64,000 bases of DNA, taken from NCBI RefSeq assembly GCF_024713975.1, contig NC_091106.1, positions 13,914,501 to 13,978,500 on the forward strand. Reading direction: 5' to 3'. A program made the position numbers and the translations under genes. Positions 38,851-52,500 of the stretch are shown piece after piece. The notes below the pieces were generated by a model. The model did no database searches. It saw only the letters and a list, made by a program, of their open reading frames with translations, and was not told the DNA's origin. Position 1 is the first letter of the stretch. Each line of letters opens with the position of its first letter. The stretch comes from Paralichthys olivaceus. Taxonomy: Eukaryota; Chordata; Actinopteri; Pleuronectiformes; Paralichthyidae.

Positions 38851-41800
38851 GCATGATTAGCTGGAAAGGCTTCACGTGAGAAGAGATGCGTAAATATAGA
38901 CATGATCCATATTTTTATATCCTGATCACAACAGATAATACTGTGTTACAAAATGATCAAATTATCATGCATCATGGAAATTTTGACATGATTGATCGTA
39001 GATCGTACAGAGGGCAAAATTATTGTAGAGATACGCTAATTATCGTACATCTGACAAGTGTCCATTACATACAAGGCTAGAGCAAGTCACCTTAGTCACT
39101 CTAGCTAGCTACTTTAGCTTGGGGGGGGGGAACAGCCAGCCTGGCGAGCACATAACTCCAGAAATCATCTACCACAAAGCATGTTATTTAATTATTTTTT
39201 GTTAATGTTTGATTATTGTACCCATTAATCTCACAGTAGCGGCGCTGGTAGGTGGATTTTGTTACCTGTGGTCAGAGCCAGACCAGCTGCAAGCAGTAGC
39301 CATATATTTAGCATGTAAATTTCCTATAATGTCAATCTATTCCTATAAATATGCTCTGGAGTGGTTTAAGGAAGCAAATGCGGGTGTTGATGACAAATAG
39401 CATGTCCAGCTAAAGACACAATAGCGATTAATCATAGCTGTGAAGCCTTATTTCTCAATGATGAAATTCTCATATCCTCTCTAGAATACCAATATGATGG
39501 GTAAGTGAACAAATGGCCAATATCTGCCCTGATGACCTCTGACATATGAGGCAGCACTGACCCTCTTTGTTTAAATGCCTCAGAGCCATCCTAAACCCAA
39601 CAATGAGGTGATACATCCTCTAAAACACAAGACTTATATCACTAATAAAAGTGAAGCTTTTACTCATGCAGAAGTTATACTGTGTACATATTGGCTCATG
39701 AGCAGGAATTCTTCTGAGGACTAGTGACTATTTGGGTCATATTTATTCTTGGCATGGCGGTAAAAGGGAAGCCTTCTGGGGCTGTTTTAGTCAGAAAATG
39801 TCCCAAGAGCCAAGATCTTATAGCAGGACCAGATGTTTTAGTTTGTATGCAGTGACTCAAACTTTAGGTTAAGGTTTGCGGTTCATTCGAATTATCATAT
39901 TCAAAATATACACTGTGATCACATCAAGGTCACAGGCCTTGTCAGAGACACCTGATACCACTTTGAAATTGCTTCAACACACAGCATGAGGTAGAGATAT
40001 GTATGCTAATTGAAAATCAGAGGCCGGAGTGCAGGATTTCATGTAATTATGGAAACTTGGTGAACTTTGCTTCTTGATAATCAGTCCCACCAGCAGACTA
40101 AACATTTGGAAGAAAGAGCCCTCAGATTTTAAATGAAGGACAGGCCGGCGGGTCAGGTCCCATTGTCCATGCTGCAGATAAAGACCAAAGTGTGTGCCAA
40201 TATTTTTATCTGGAGGAAGTTCGTGGTTTCAAACAGTGAGAGCATTTCTGTAAACTTCCATGTAATGCAAACAGTGCAAAAAAAGTTTTTGTGGTCTGGA
40301 CCTTTTTGTGTAATACCGGGCATGCTTTGTGTTGTGGGAGTACCCGTATTGGCCAAAGTCATTGTATTTTAATAAAACAGATCTGCGAAGCAAAAAAACG
40401 TAAAGCTTCAGTTGTAATTAAGTTAAACTCGTAAAAACACTTTCCTTTTTCATTTTCTAAACCCTGTTTCCCTGTTTTGTGTCTTAGGTGGTTTAAGGCG
40501 CATTCCATGTAAATGCAGCAGTCCATTTTTGACTCTGACTGGGACTTTTGTTGCATTACCCATCTCTCTCCCCTCATTTCCTGTCAGCTTTCTATTGTCT
40601 TCGTTCTAATAAAGGCCGGACATCCTAAAAAAGTATCATCTCTTCTTCATATCTAAAAGTCTCTGCTTGTGTAAAGACCTCTGAGCTTGCAGCTATTGGG
40701 TCATTAAGATATTTCAACCACAGATCATAACTAACAAATCATTATTAAAGGAATAGTTTGACATTCACCTTTTTGGTGGGATTAAGATGAAAAGGATTTA
40801 TCTTACTCTTACTCTGTATGTTTAATATGTAGCTGCAGCCAGTAGCTTTCATAGATGGGAAACTCATGAAATGCAGAAAATTACCATAAACTATCCTGGA
40901 AGACCTAAGTGCATAAGTGTGTCCTTATGTGGAAAATGGGGGAGCACTCATGAATAACCTGTTCCAGAGATCTGAGAGGTACAAAACTCCACAGATTATT
41001 GTTAAATTCGAAAAAATAAGTCTGACTGTATTATATATTTCCTGTAATCCAAAGACTTTTTATGACTGAACTATTTCATTTTATGGAAATATTCCAGATG
41101 TCTTTTACAACGTCTTGTACATATTTCCTCAAAATTCATCCTGACAGGTTTGGTGTCTTTGGAAACTTTGGGATGTTCTCAATGCTCTTTCGGTTTTAAC
41201 AAAGTTTTGCTGCACTGCAGGAACTTGCAATAACTGCGAAAGTTGGTCTGACCCAGCAGTGTTTAAAGTTATGATCAAAAGCTTTAAAAATCCTAAGCCA
41301 GTAAAAATCTCTACAACTCTCGTCTCATTATCTCTCACAGAATCTTTACAAGTTTTCCCTTTTGCCCCCCCCAACTTCACTTGACTCTGCTTCCCCGGGA
41401 GAGGCAGCACATAATTCATCCTGTGTAGGCTGAGGTGATGTATTCTTTTCATGTACGGAGGAAGCGCAATATCCTGTTCCCACATGGGCTCTAATACCAC
41501 ACTGAGGCACACTGGTCCCCGGCCTTTAAGGGGCCTTAGTGCTCCTGAAACCAAAGCCACAGGTTTTCTGGGGCTGTGATATATGAGGTGTCTGTGTTTC
41601 TGTGCTCCAGACTCTGCCTGTTACAGCCTCAGTAAAAACAGGGCCTAATGGGGTCCCTCTTTTCAGAGCACAGGAGGGTATGGTTCTCATTTCAGCTGCA
41701 AATATGTTCCCTGTGGTAGACGCTCGCACAATTTTCATGAATCAGCATTTCCAGTCATTGCTCTGGAATAAAATAATTCAAGTTTATATCATGTAAATAA

Positions 41801-42220
41801 AATATAAAGGAAGAGATGTTCTCAGAAATTCACTGTTTACCACACAAACCAGTTGGCTCTGGCGTCTGTGTTAAATGATTTATGTGAGGAACTAACTTCC
41901 AGTGAAGTCTGCTGAAAATAAACTAATTTTAGGCTAAATTGGTGCCTCAGTCAACTAAGCGTCTCCTTTGTTGATTTATGTAAATACAGTTTTGATTCTT
42001 TCCTTATTTATGGATAAGTTTTGTGCTGAGTTGCAAGTTGCAGGCTACTTTGCTGTACACTTTGTGTTATCCTAAAATGTTTATCTCATTGATGCATTTT
42101 TTTTAGAAACATCACCGTACGTTTGGTGAAACGTATTTTACTTGTTTTTAATCTATTTAAGTCACAGGCATATTTTCAGTCAGGAGGATATATTGAGGAT
42201 CAATATTAAAAATAGGTCAT
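38850..42220. other. Intergenic DNA without recognised genes
   Basis: Contains a run of ten G at 39121-39130 and the repeat fragment near 40745. Longer ORFs on both strands have no recognisable protein features. Confidence 0.4.
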
Positions 42221-42227
42221 CTAGGGG

Positions 42228-42408
42228 AATGGTTCTCAAACTGGGGAGCAGGCTTACCGAGGGGGATAGATGTAAGAACAATTGGTTTGACGATGGTGTT
42301 GTGTTGACCCCCACCTCACTACAACTCAATTCAGATGTTAGTTTATCAATCGCTTCCCCTGTAACATTTGTAAAAAAAATTAAACTTGGAGAACCGCTGA
42401 TCTGGGGT
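42228..42408. mobile_element. Short hAT-type MITE fragment
   Basis: GGTTCTCAAACTGGGG near the left end is mirrored by AACTTGGAGAACCGC near the right end. These are termini of a known hAT-like short element type (by recollection). No ORF. Confidence 0.5.
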
Positions 42409-42699
42409 ATGGCTGAAGTGTCCTTGAGCTAGACACTGAGTCCCCCTCACACCAGGGATGCTGTCCAGCTAAAGACAGCTGGAATCTGTCTTGTGCTAGA
42501 GGCCACGTTCAAGTTCGATTCAATTCTAATTGTATAGAGTCTGAACCTGAGCATTCAGGTGAGACGATGCAAAGCAGAGGCAGGTCATGATGTATAATTC
42601 CTGAGATGTAGCACAGCGTCGGCCCTTATCACCAAAAGCTGTGTTGCCATCTTCTTAAGTGTCTTCTGTGTGCATGGCATCTCTTTCTCATCCTGAGAT

Positions 42700-43575
42700 G
42701 TGTTTGTTGTTGTTTTTTTAGGTTTTGTGTCTGTCGCGTGTTAAAAACGTCATCAACACGCCCACTCGCTAGCGTGAATCACCATGATCTCCTGATGTCT
42801 CCTCACATGGGCTCGCTCCACATTATCCAGCGGTTTTTACGAGAGGACCGGCAGGAGAAGCTCCGGAGAATATCAGATGAGCTGTTGTCGAACATGATCT
42901 GCAGGTGATATCCGGATAATTGTCTCCGGACTTTACCCACTGTCTGTCTTTCACACATACACACCACAGACACTCGCTCGCGGTGAATCCAGCGGATTTC
43001 CATGGACGACCTGCGGAGTTCGGTGCATGTCTGACAGCAGCTTTGGACATTTGCATCCGAGTCTGGAAATGAAGAGTTCGCTGAAACCCAACAGTGCCAG
43101 TAACTAGCATTGGCCTCTTTAGTGTGGGCGAGGGTGAAAATGAAGGGAGAGGAAAAGATGGGAGACATGAGAGTGAGGGGGTCAGGTGAGGAGAAAATAA
43201 AAATGAAAGCCGGGCTCTAATATTATCTCTTCCTAAAGACTGACATTAAAACCCTCCCTCGTCCAGCAGGTTGGAGCAGAGGAGCCAGTCAGTGGGAGGT
43301 CTGTCTACCTGTGTGTCCCAGCAGCAGCAGCAGGCTGATGATCCCTCCTCCTCTTCCTCCTCTTCCTCCTCCACCGTCACTGTTTCCCTGGAAGCCCACA
43401 GACACCCGTCGCACCGAGTGGTCTTCTGCGCCTCCGGTCCACAGGGCGCAGGGCTCAGACGCACACTGGAGGAATGCGTGGCAAACCCCGGCGTCTATTT
43501 GGATTTCCAGAGAGGAGAGACTGCTTTTTAACCGAGTGCATTTTCTCCAGTGGGATCATATCTCCATAGTTAGAC
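42700..43575 (+). promoter_or_regulatory. stox1 promoter and 5' UTR region
   Basis: CG content rises from about 42725, with scattered CG-containing motifs (AACGTCATCAACACGCCC), and continues into exon 1. The last 240 bases have a serine-coding (TCC/TCT)n run. An ATG at 43338 opens a reading frame that overlaps the stox1 start. The transcription start site is unknown. Confidence 0.45.
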
Positions 43576-46500
43576 ATGTCTCTCCAGCAGCGGGTCGTCC
43601 AGCTCTCCGCCGCGTCGCTCGCTGTGATCCTCGGCCAGGACGAGGAGAGTTTGCGCGCCGGCGGAGGGAAAGTCAACGCGACGAGCGGTCAGGAGATCTT
43701 TGCGGACTTCAAGGCGCAAAACTCGCGCAGCTTTTGGAATAAAAGGCTGGTGAAGGCCATAGCGGAGGTGTGCTTCCAGGGATGGATGGAAAACTTGGTG
43801 CTTTTCATTCAGGGGAACGCGAACAACCTGGAGGTGCTGAGGGAAGCGTGGATGCGCAGGGCTCTGAGGTCACCGAAGGGGTTCATCATTAAAGCTGTCG
43901 GTATGTAACTGTCATTGACCTGCTGTCACCATTTATATTATACAGGATTATTATCAATCAATGGCACCAATGCAACTTTACACACCTTAAAGTCAGAAAC
44001 ACAGAGGGCTGCAAAAGCAACACTAACAAGAACTGCTGTAGTGATGGCACTGGAAATAAAGACACCAGGAGAGCATAATGTGTCCTGACACTGTAAAATG
44101 TGTGTGTAGAATCACACAACATTTGTTAACCACACTGAGAGAGGTGTGTGAAAGTCATAAACTTTGAACAACAAGGGGCTGACAAGGTTTAACACCCTTC
44201 CTCCCTTTTGTCCTCCTCCTCCTCTTCTTCTGGATTTATCTTATAATGTTCACACAATTCAGTTAAATCTGATGGTAAATGTTGACTAATCTTTACCAAA
44301 AAGTTGTAGAATTTGTGGAATCATTAGTGGTTGGTTTTCAGTGTGTCCCACTACCCCAAACAATAGGTCTGGACAACTATTTCATCCCTTGTGGAAAAAA
44401 GATTCTTGCCTTTTTGGATGTTATAAAGTGTAGTGGTATAAAAGAATGCCAAGGTGAAATATTTTCATATATCTACATGGCTGACACAGTTTCCCCTGTA
44501 CAAAACTCATTTCAAAAAAACCCCCATACTTCTTAAAGAGTCCACATTTTGTTGCCACAAGCAGTGAAATGTTGCCAGCCTAACCAGTTTCAAACAATTA
44601 TACCAACAATTGCTTTTGTCAGTTAAAACCACTTGACGCATCCAGATGATCTTAAAACTTAAATATTGCCAGTTTGGTTTGATTACCTGACGATTGCCTC
44701 CCTTTCTTGTAGACATGGTGTTGTGTTTAACAAAGCTCTGCATCTCATTTAATTACTTCTAATTGCTCCCCTCTGGTTTTCCTCTGGATTTATTTTAAGG
44801 CATCATATACCTGCACAGGAACAATGAATGGAAACCTTTATGCAGCCTCCCATACTGTGATCTCATGGGTTGTAAATGCCTGACAGCAGCAGCTGCTGGA
44901 CAAAATGACAACCCTGTGTGTGGACTTAGCCCTAATGACAGTACTCTTCAGAGATACACCAGGTTGTTCAAATGTTTCCTTCCTCTAGAAGAAAGATACT
45001 AAACTGTGGGTTATTGCAAATACATGCGTGGGGGCTGATTTTATGTTTTTGTCGCAAAGCACCAACTTCCAGTCAAAAATATGCAATCATGAAAAGCTGC
45101 AAGAGTTCAATGAGCCAAAGACATGACCTGCGGGTAAAAACACAGAGAATTGGCTATGGAGTTTACCCAGAGTTTGCCTTACACAAGCACAACACAGTGG
45201 GAGGTTTTCTGCACAGACGAATTCACAACAGCAACAAATCCTCCGTATTATTCAGGCGAGAGGTGGAGCAGCCAGGTGCAAGAGGCAGAGACAGGAAGCA
45301 ACGTATTAACTCCGCTGTGGAGAACATGTGATTTTCTGTGACACAGAAACCGCTTTAAGCTCTTATCACCACAATCTCTCTTGACATCTTCATCTGTGTC
45401 TTCTACGTGTGTCACCACTTTTTCACCTAGAGATATTTGTTTTATTTTTATTTTTGTGTCTCTCACGCATTAGAAGCATCAACCCCTGGTGTGTTCTCAC
45501 ATCGACTTCTCCTGGATTTCTACGGACTTTATATTAGGAGGCCAGGCAGAGAAAGTTCGCAGAAACTGAAGAGCGCACATTTGTGTTGAGTTCAGTGCAT
45601 GTCTGAAATCATAGTGTTAGAGTTATTCAATTGTTGGCAGGGTAGATAGTCGAGCAGCACCAGGGTCCTTGTGGTTGTTGAAACAGTGTCCCAGCAACAC
45701 ACGCATTGGCTCTGAGTTGCCATTTGATGCAGCTGCCTCACGTCACCTCTGTCTTTCCAATATCATGTCTGTCTTTGTTTGAGTGTTATTGTGTCTGGAT
45801 TCAGGCCCTGCCGCTGTCTACCTGCTGACTTTGTGTCCGTCAGTCGGCTCTGACTGAGCGGTGCACGCACAAGTTAAAGGGAGGAATGTGAAAGGGGAGG
45901 AAGAGACCACACACAGGGGGGAAGACCCGGGGGGGGCGTGAAGTCACAGAGTGGGGGAGGAGGTGGAGGCTGACATGCCGTCCCGCTCTGAGAGTTTCTG
46001 GCCCCCAAGCTTCAACCCGGCACACAAACAAGCACCATATGCGGCAGAGGTGATGCTGAGCCGGTCACTATGCACAGCGTCAGCACAAAGGTGCACACAG
46101 ATATGCATGAGCTCACAGTCCAGAGTCCTTACCTTTCATGTTTGAGCTTCACAGGAGACACTCGTGAGCAAACACCTCTGTGTGTGTGGACATGTCACCT
46201 TCTCCTCCTCCTTAACAAATCCTTCGCCTCACACCGCAGCAATTTGTATGGAAATCAGCGCTGGCAGGCTGTCAGGGCCTGGTTTACTGCCTCCTCTCAA
46301 CAGAGAGAGTTGGTCAGCAGTGAATCACTGTGCGACTGGCTGCCGAGTCGACCACAGACGCTTTTCTGTTACCCAGGATTAATGTCCCTCCATTTCATGG
46401 CCAGTGAGGGACTGTGGAAGTCAGACTCTGAGATTGATATCAGGCATGGAGTAAAATGCCTTGACATTGTCCTGATATAAATTTGTTGGCTGGAAACCAG

Positions 46501-49500
46501 AAAAAGTTATGAGTTATGGGGTATAGCGAATTTTAAACAGCCCTGTGTCCTTTCTCAGTTTAGAGCAGTGAGATGTGACTTAACTGACATGAGGAGATTT
46601 TCTTTAAGGGGAGTTGAGGGTGGGAGCTGTTGAGCTTAGACTTACCAGTGTTCGATAATTGGAGAGAGACGGATGGTTAAACAAAGCTCCCAGACAAACA
46701 TACGCACTCACTTTGATTAATTTGTGCTAATTCCTCATTGGCCCTGTCTGGTTATCTGTGCTAAAAGCCTGTGTGAGGACAGATTGTTCTGTGGGCCAAT
46801 ACGCTGTCTCTGGGCCTCTTAAGAGGGGGGAACACGTAGAGAAGGAGGTGTGCGGGAGGCGGGGAGGGTTGATGGAGGAAGGGGATCGTAGGGAGGTTAG
46901 GCCGAGGTAAACAGACAGGGTGAGGAGTTAGTATGAACAGATATTATTGTTGTTATCCTTGTGGGAATGGGGCCCACTGGTTCTGCGGTTGACCCCCTTC
47001 ACTATGTCTCATGAATGTCAGGAGGGTGTTTCTCATTCTTCCTTTTTTACTCTGAAATGATCTCTTCATCACTTCTCTGGCTTTTAGCACTTGTTTACAG
47101 AATAATACCACCGCAAAGTCATCGCTCTTATGATCAGTGTGAATACAGAGGACATCCATCTCACCAAGAGTCTTGACATGCACTGTTTTTACATACACAC
47201 TGTAGCCTGAATACAGACAAATCATGGTTTATCGTAACCCTGTTTAACTTTTTAATAATCAGGATATAGTTATCTATTGGAAACAGAAGCTGTAAGGAGA
47301 ATGCCTATTATTTGCCAAGATAACTGCTACCAACTCTAGACAATCTTCTCATTAGTGATCTGCAATAAAGTGCATTACCGTATTTCCAAACTATTCTTTT
47401 AATCTGATTTTAACAGAATTTTTTTAAGAAAACACACTGATGATCTTGTTTCCGCAGTCAGTCCCCAAAAGCTGGAGAACCACCAAGGCTTTCCTGTTGA
47501 AACCAGAGGCTTCATATGGCTGTAAGCTGCTTCTGCATTATTTAGAGAGTCACTATTGTCGCTGCAGCGTGATGACCATGGATCCATGACTTGAAACATT
47601 TATATGGAGTCAGCCAGTGGTGTAATGAGGTGTCCTGTATCCTCTCCACAATAAACCTCTGTAAACTGCCTCTGTCCTCTTTGAACATGGACGTGAATGA
47701 GTCCTCTGGACGGGCCTCTCACTTTCGCCATGGAAAACACTTCTTTGGTCATTGTAGGACATAGGGTCAGAGGGTCTACCTCTGTGTGTTTTCGGGGAAT
47801 TGGGTTATGGCTATGCTGCAATTTTCCAAGTTTCCTTTTTTAAATGGTATGTTTCATTTATCCGTCCATACCATGAGGTGGTGAAGCATTCCTGAAATGC
47901 TTCATTTACTCTTGAGATCATTTCCTGAACTCGCAGGACCAGTGAGCCTCATTTCTGCTTTTTACTTTTTACTTGAAAGCGTTGTATTTTCACACATGGG
48001 GTGTCTCCTTTCATGAGGGTGTTTTGTCAAAGTCTCAAAGCGCTCCACTAATGGTCATAACTCTTCCAGATGTCAGCTTATTAACCGTGACACTCCCTTG
48101 CCGGGTTTTACCACGTTTAAATGGCCCACCCTGTCCTAACTAAGCAGTGGAGGTCAGAGGTTACAACCTTCCTGCTAACAAGCCATTGAGGTCATATATC
48201 TTCAGAGGGTTTTGAGGAAACAAAATGAGCAACATACAACAAAGTATCCAGGTGTTCTACACTGGACAGTTAAGCTCCTGTTGGTTTCCCCAGCCTTTTT
48301 TTGTCAGACACACCCCCACACCCTCTAAGTATGTTCATTTACAATATATAAACCAATATACTGAATTTATTTAGCACTTTGAATTATATAGAATATTTTT
48401 TCTCAAGTTTATAGCTGTAGGTTGTGTGACAGAAGCTGAATGTTACAAATATTTTTTTAGTTAAGAATTTAAACTATAGACTCTATAAACATGGATGACA
48501 TGACAGCTCCATAAAAGCGAAGCCAAAGTGTCTCAGTCACAACCTGATGGCTGGCTGCAGTATAGGTCATAAACTTTCCTCCACCATGTTGGGATATGGA
48601 CCAAACTACAGTATAAAGTCAAATAATTGTTCTCAAAGAAGGTTTCTGTCATTTGAGGTACTTCTGATTACACCGAAGTTTGTTCAAGTGTTGATCTTTC
48701 CACTAAGTTTGGTTTTTATTATTTATGCTATAAAAATAGTGAAACATCATGTTTGACAGCTGAGTCTGACTCCCAATTGGTCCACCATGTGCATTGGCCG
48801 ACCCTTCTTACTATGGCTCCATCCCCCCATTGCTAATACGCTGCGGCTCCAAATGCCATCACTCTTTTTTCAATTTATTCAATACTTTGAGACTGTATTT
48901 TAGACCAATTGCGTCCTAGCAGTGCGACTAGGCCGTCTCATGCAACTCCTGAAGTGGGACATCTCAATGAAAAGTTACCAAGGATCAGCATCTTACCAAT
49001 TTTTTATCCTGTCTGTGTGTTTATTTTCCTCATCAACACAAATATGGATATATTTTAAACTAGTCGCAGTGGCTATTTTTCAGTTGACTTTCCCACATAT
49101 CTGGTGGTATAACAAACTGCCATCATAGCATGTGTTTTTACTGATACTTTGTTAAAGAACCCTCATGATTTGTCAGTGTCTGTATTTTATTGGTCTGGTT
49201 AAAGACAGATTGATGAAGGGAAATACTCATGGAGGCACATCTGTGTGAGATCTGCTCCACTCACCATCGGAGCTGCGTTCAGACAATACGCTCTCCAGAT
49301 CCCTTGACACTAATAGCATGACATTAAGCTGTTGCACAAAATATATGCTGCTGTTTTTGAGGCTCAAAATGACGAAGAGTCTGTGTTATGGCCGTGGTCA
49401 TTCAGTCGTGTTCTCACAAAAACCGAGAAGGAATGTTATTTTGAGAAAACCATATAGACCAAGTCTGCAAGTGCCCATTAATTTAGGGGTTATCTGAATT

Positions 49501-52500
49501 AAATGTTGGTTTGACCTAAGAAAACCTCAATTCATTTATCCAACAGTTTATGGGAGATAACTGTTATATATCTGAAGGTTTTGACTTAATGTAATAAAAA
49601 TATAAAGCTGCATGTAGGATTTATAAGCTTGTTGAACTATTAAATTGCTTTTCAAATAGCAGTGTGAACTGCCAGGAGGATGTCTCTGTATCTATGTCGA
49701 ATGTCTTGCTATCTATGTCCTGCGCTTGTAAAAGATGGTTTATGATATGGTTCAGATAGTAAGGAACCTTGACCTCTGCTGTGCCTACACATTTGTGGGA
49801 GACTGTGTGCTTGCATGCCTTTCAGCACATCATTTGTTTGTCACATCCTTTCCCATTGAGCAGGAAGCTCACCTCCGGTGCAAATCAGGCATGTCGGCCT
49901 TTTTATCGACCCAAATATTGGGCTCACCCTTAGCGGTGGAGTGGAGCGGTGCCAACAATAACAGTTTCCTCTGTATCCCTCAGCTTATAAACCCTGTCAG
50001 CAGCTGCTTGAGTTTCACTCTTGGGATTTTATCTTCATTCACCCTCAGGTTGGACAAGTGGGTTGACATAGAAGTGAGGCTATATTGCATTAAATTTGGT
50101 ATTACTATTACTCTTCAGTTTCCTGACAGGATGTTTTCTTTGCTTCATTTAGCATTGATAAATGCAAAGGTATGCTAACCTCGGCTCTGTGATAGCAAAC
50201 TGCTGTGTTATTGTATCCAAAGAGTGAAAGATACTTTCAAGCATCACACCACAGCTCTGTGCTGACCAGTTGTAGAGCATTAAAAAGCACTTGATCATAT
50301 GGCAGACACCATGATGGGAGCTCTGTTCTAAATACTAAGATAACAAACGCAGAAATCTGCTGCACCTCAACCTCAATTAAATAAGAGGAAATGGGTTTCA
50401 TCTGCAACCAATGAGTGCCGTCTCTCTTGATTATCTGAGGTGAATCTGCTGAAAACCCCTTACGATTGTATGTGTCTTAGGTTTGGTGAGAGGTTTCCAT
50501 GGGAGAAGTTGGGGGAAAGTACCTGGACCTTTTGAATAATACAAAACTGGTGAAACTAAAGCTCTCTTGTTTATATGGAAGTAACATAACCAAGCACAGT
50601 TTAGTTCAATCATCAATGCAACAATTCAAAAGCATCAAATGCATCGAAAAGTACTGGCAGGAGTTTAAAAAACAGAGGATTAATCGTGTAAATATTAAAA
50701 AAATAAGGAGATTGTTGTGAAACTACAGATCAGAATTAGACACAAAGTCTGAATAACATCAGGGAATCATCATTGACTGAATCAATTGTTTTGAAAGGAT
50801 AAATAAACAGAGCAGTTTTGTGTTATTTTAAGATCAGGCATTGAAATGCCATTTTGCCTCAGAGTAGAATGTACTACCTTACTGAATTTACTGAGGTTGC
50901 ACAGAGCTATAAATTACATTTATGATTTAACATTCATCATCGACAAAGCACATGTACAAGTGCTTTTACTTTGAACTTAAGCCAATCACGAGGGTCAGCA
51001 AAACATCTGGGCAATGACCAGGATTTTCTTCTTGTCATGACATATATATATGTATATATATATGAATTTCAAAATTGAGGAGATTTACTGTCAGTTTATC
51101 CATAAATGCATCCAGTCTATTGCATTTTGTATAGTTTTTGATTAAAGTCCCATTGATTTGGAATAATGCAAGCTTTATGGTTATTTTCAATAATGCACTG
51201 GGAGATTAGACAAGACTGGAAAACGTTTTATGCATTTCATTTAAGGTAAATAAATTCAATTACTGAAAATATTTTTTATGGCACACAATGAGCTTTTGAA
51301 AGTCTGATTGAATGTCACCGGTGATGTCATGCACGAAGGGCTGCTTTTCAGGATAGCTCAGCCTCTGGAAATAATTTTTTACCATTTTGTTCTTCTTAAA
51401 CACTAATCTCTGCAGTATCACTTTACTCAAACTTTTTCTAATCACATGAAAGGTTTACACTTGAACACACTGCATCTGAGCTGAGATCAGGCTGAGGTGA
51501 AGTAGTTACTCAGGAGATTGTGACAGATTTGGCATATGCACAGGAGGACTTGGATGCAGTTTCTGTACAATGCAGTGATTCTAACACAAATGTTAAAAGC
51601 ATGACGTTGGCTGTTAAAGAACAAAGGAAAGGCACTGTGGTCCACATTTAAATGGCTTGGACATGCCAGGCGTCTGGCCGAAAAAAGGCACCGGCAAACT
51701 GTGGGGTAATGTTCATGAAAGGAGACGAGAACCAGACCTGTTGGGGTGTGGCCCATCAAGTCTGAGGAGGTATGAAATAAAAAGATGGGGAAATAAAATG
51801 TTGGGAAAGTTGTTCTTTAAATCCTGTCTCCTGGCAACACAGCCATGTATTGGTTACACAGTGCACTTTAGGCTGTGTTATAAAATACAGTGTTGTCTAC
51901 ATTCACCTTGTCACTGGTCTTATGATTAACACCTGCTCAGGTGTAATTCTCGTTTCACAAGAATATGATAACAGGGTTTCTGCACTAGTTCAGCTCCAGG
52001 TCATTGATATGAATAGCAATCCATCACATGTCACAACAAATGGCATGTGATGTGAGTTCTTATGTTGAATCGGATGGTAAAAACATTATTTAATGGCCTT
52101 ACAGCTGCAGGGATTTGCAGCCAACATCTGCGGTAACCGGCTATGTGAGCGAAGATGTTTTAAGCTCAGTAAATGTCAAATTGAGAAGCTTAGTCACAGG
52201 CTGTTTATCCTTTCTTGCCAGCATATGTTAAATGTCAGAGAGTTGGTTTGGCAAAGTGAGTCTCAAGGCTATAGCTGGATTGTCAATGTCCGTACGACGC
52301 GTCTGCTGCTGTTTCTTCTTTCTCGTTGGCTTTGTATTGCATGTGGCAGGTCGCCGCCGAAGTAAAGGTTTCTATGGCGATGCTAGTCAACACAAAGCCG
52401 GCCTGTGTTTCACTTCATTGCCTCAAGTTGTAGCTCATGAATCCTCTTTAGTCACAGTGTTTTGACTTTTTCTCTCTTATCCGTGTGTCTGCTGATTAAG

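Noticed and set aside
41129..41560. 143-codon open frame on the minus strand between ccar1 and stox1
   Set aside because: Low-complexity translation with no family resemblance and no promoter or neighbouring exons.
43271..43531. Ser-rich upstream open frame before stox1
   Set aside because: Its apparent start is TTG and it has no internal ATG. Only the overlapping frame with ATG at 43338 was kept.
49735..50178. 147-codon ATG open frame in stox1 intron 1
   Set aside because: No recognisable domain, no splice context or codon pattern supporting it, and frames of this length occur by chance in 64 kb.
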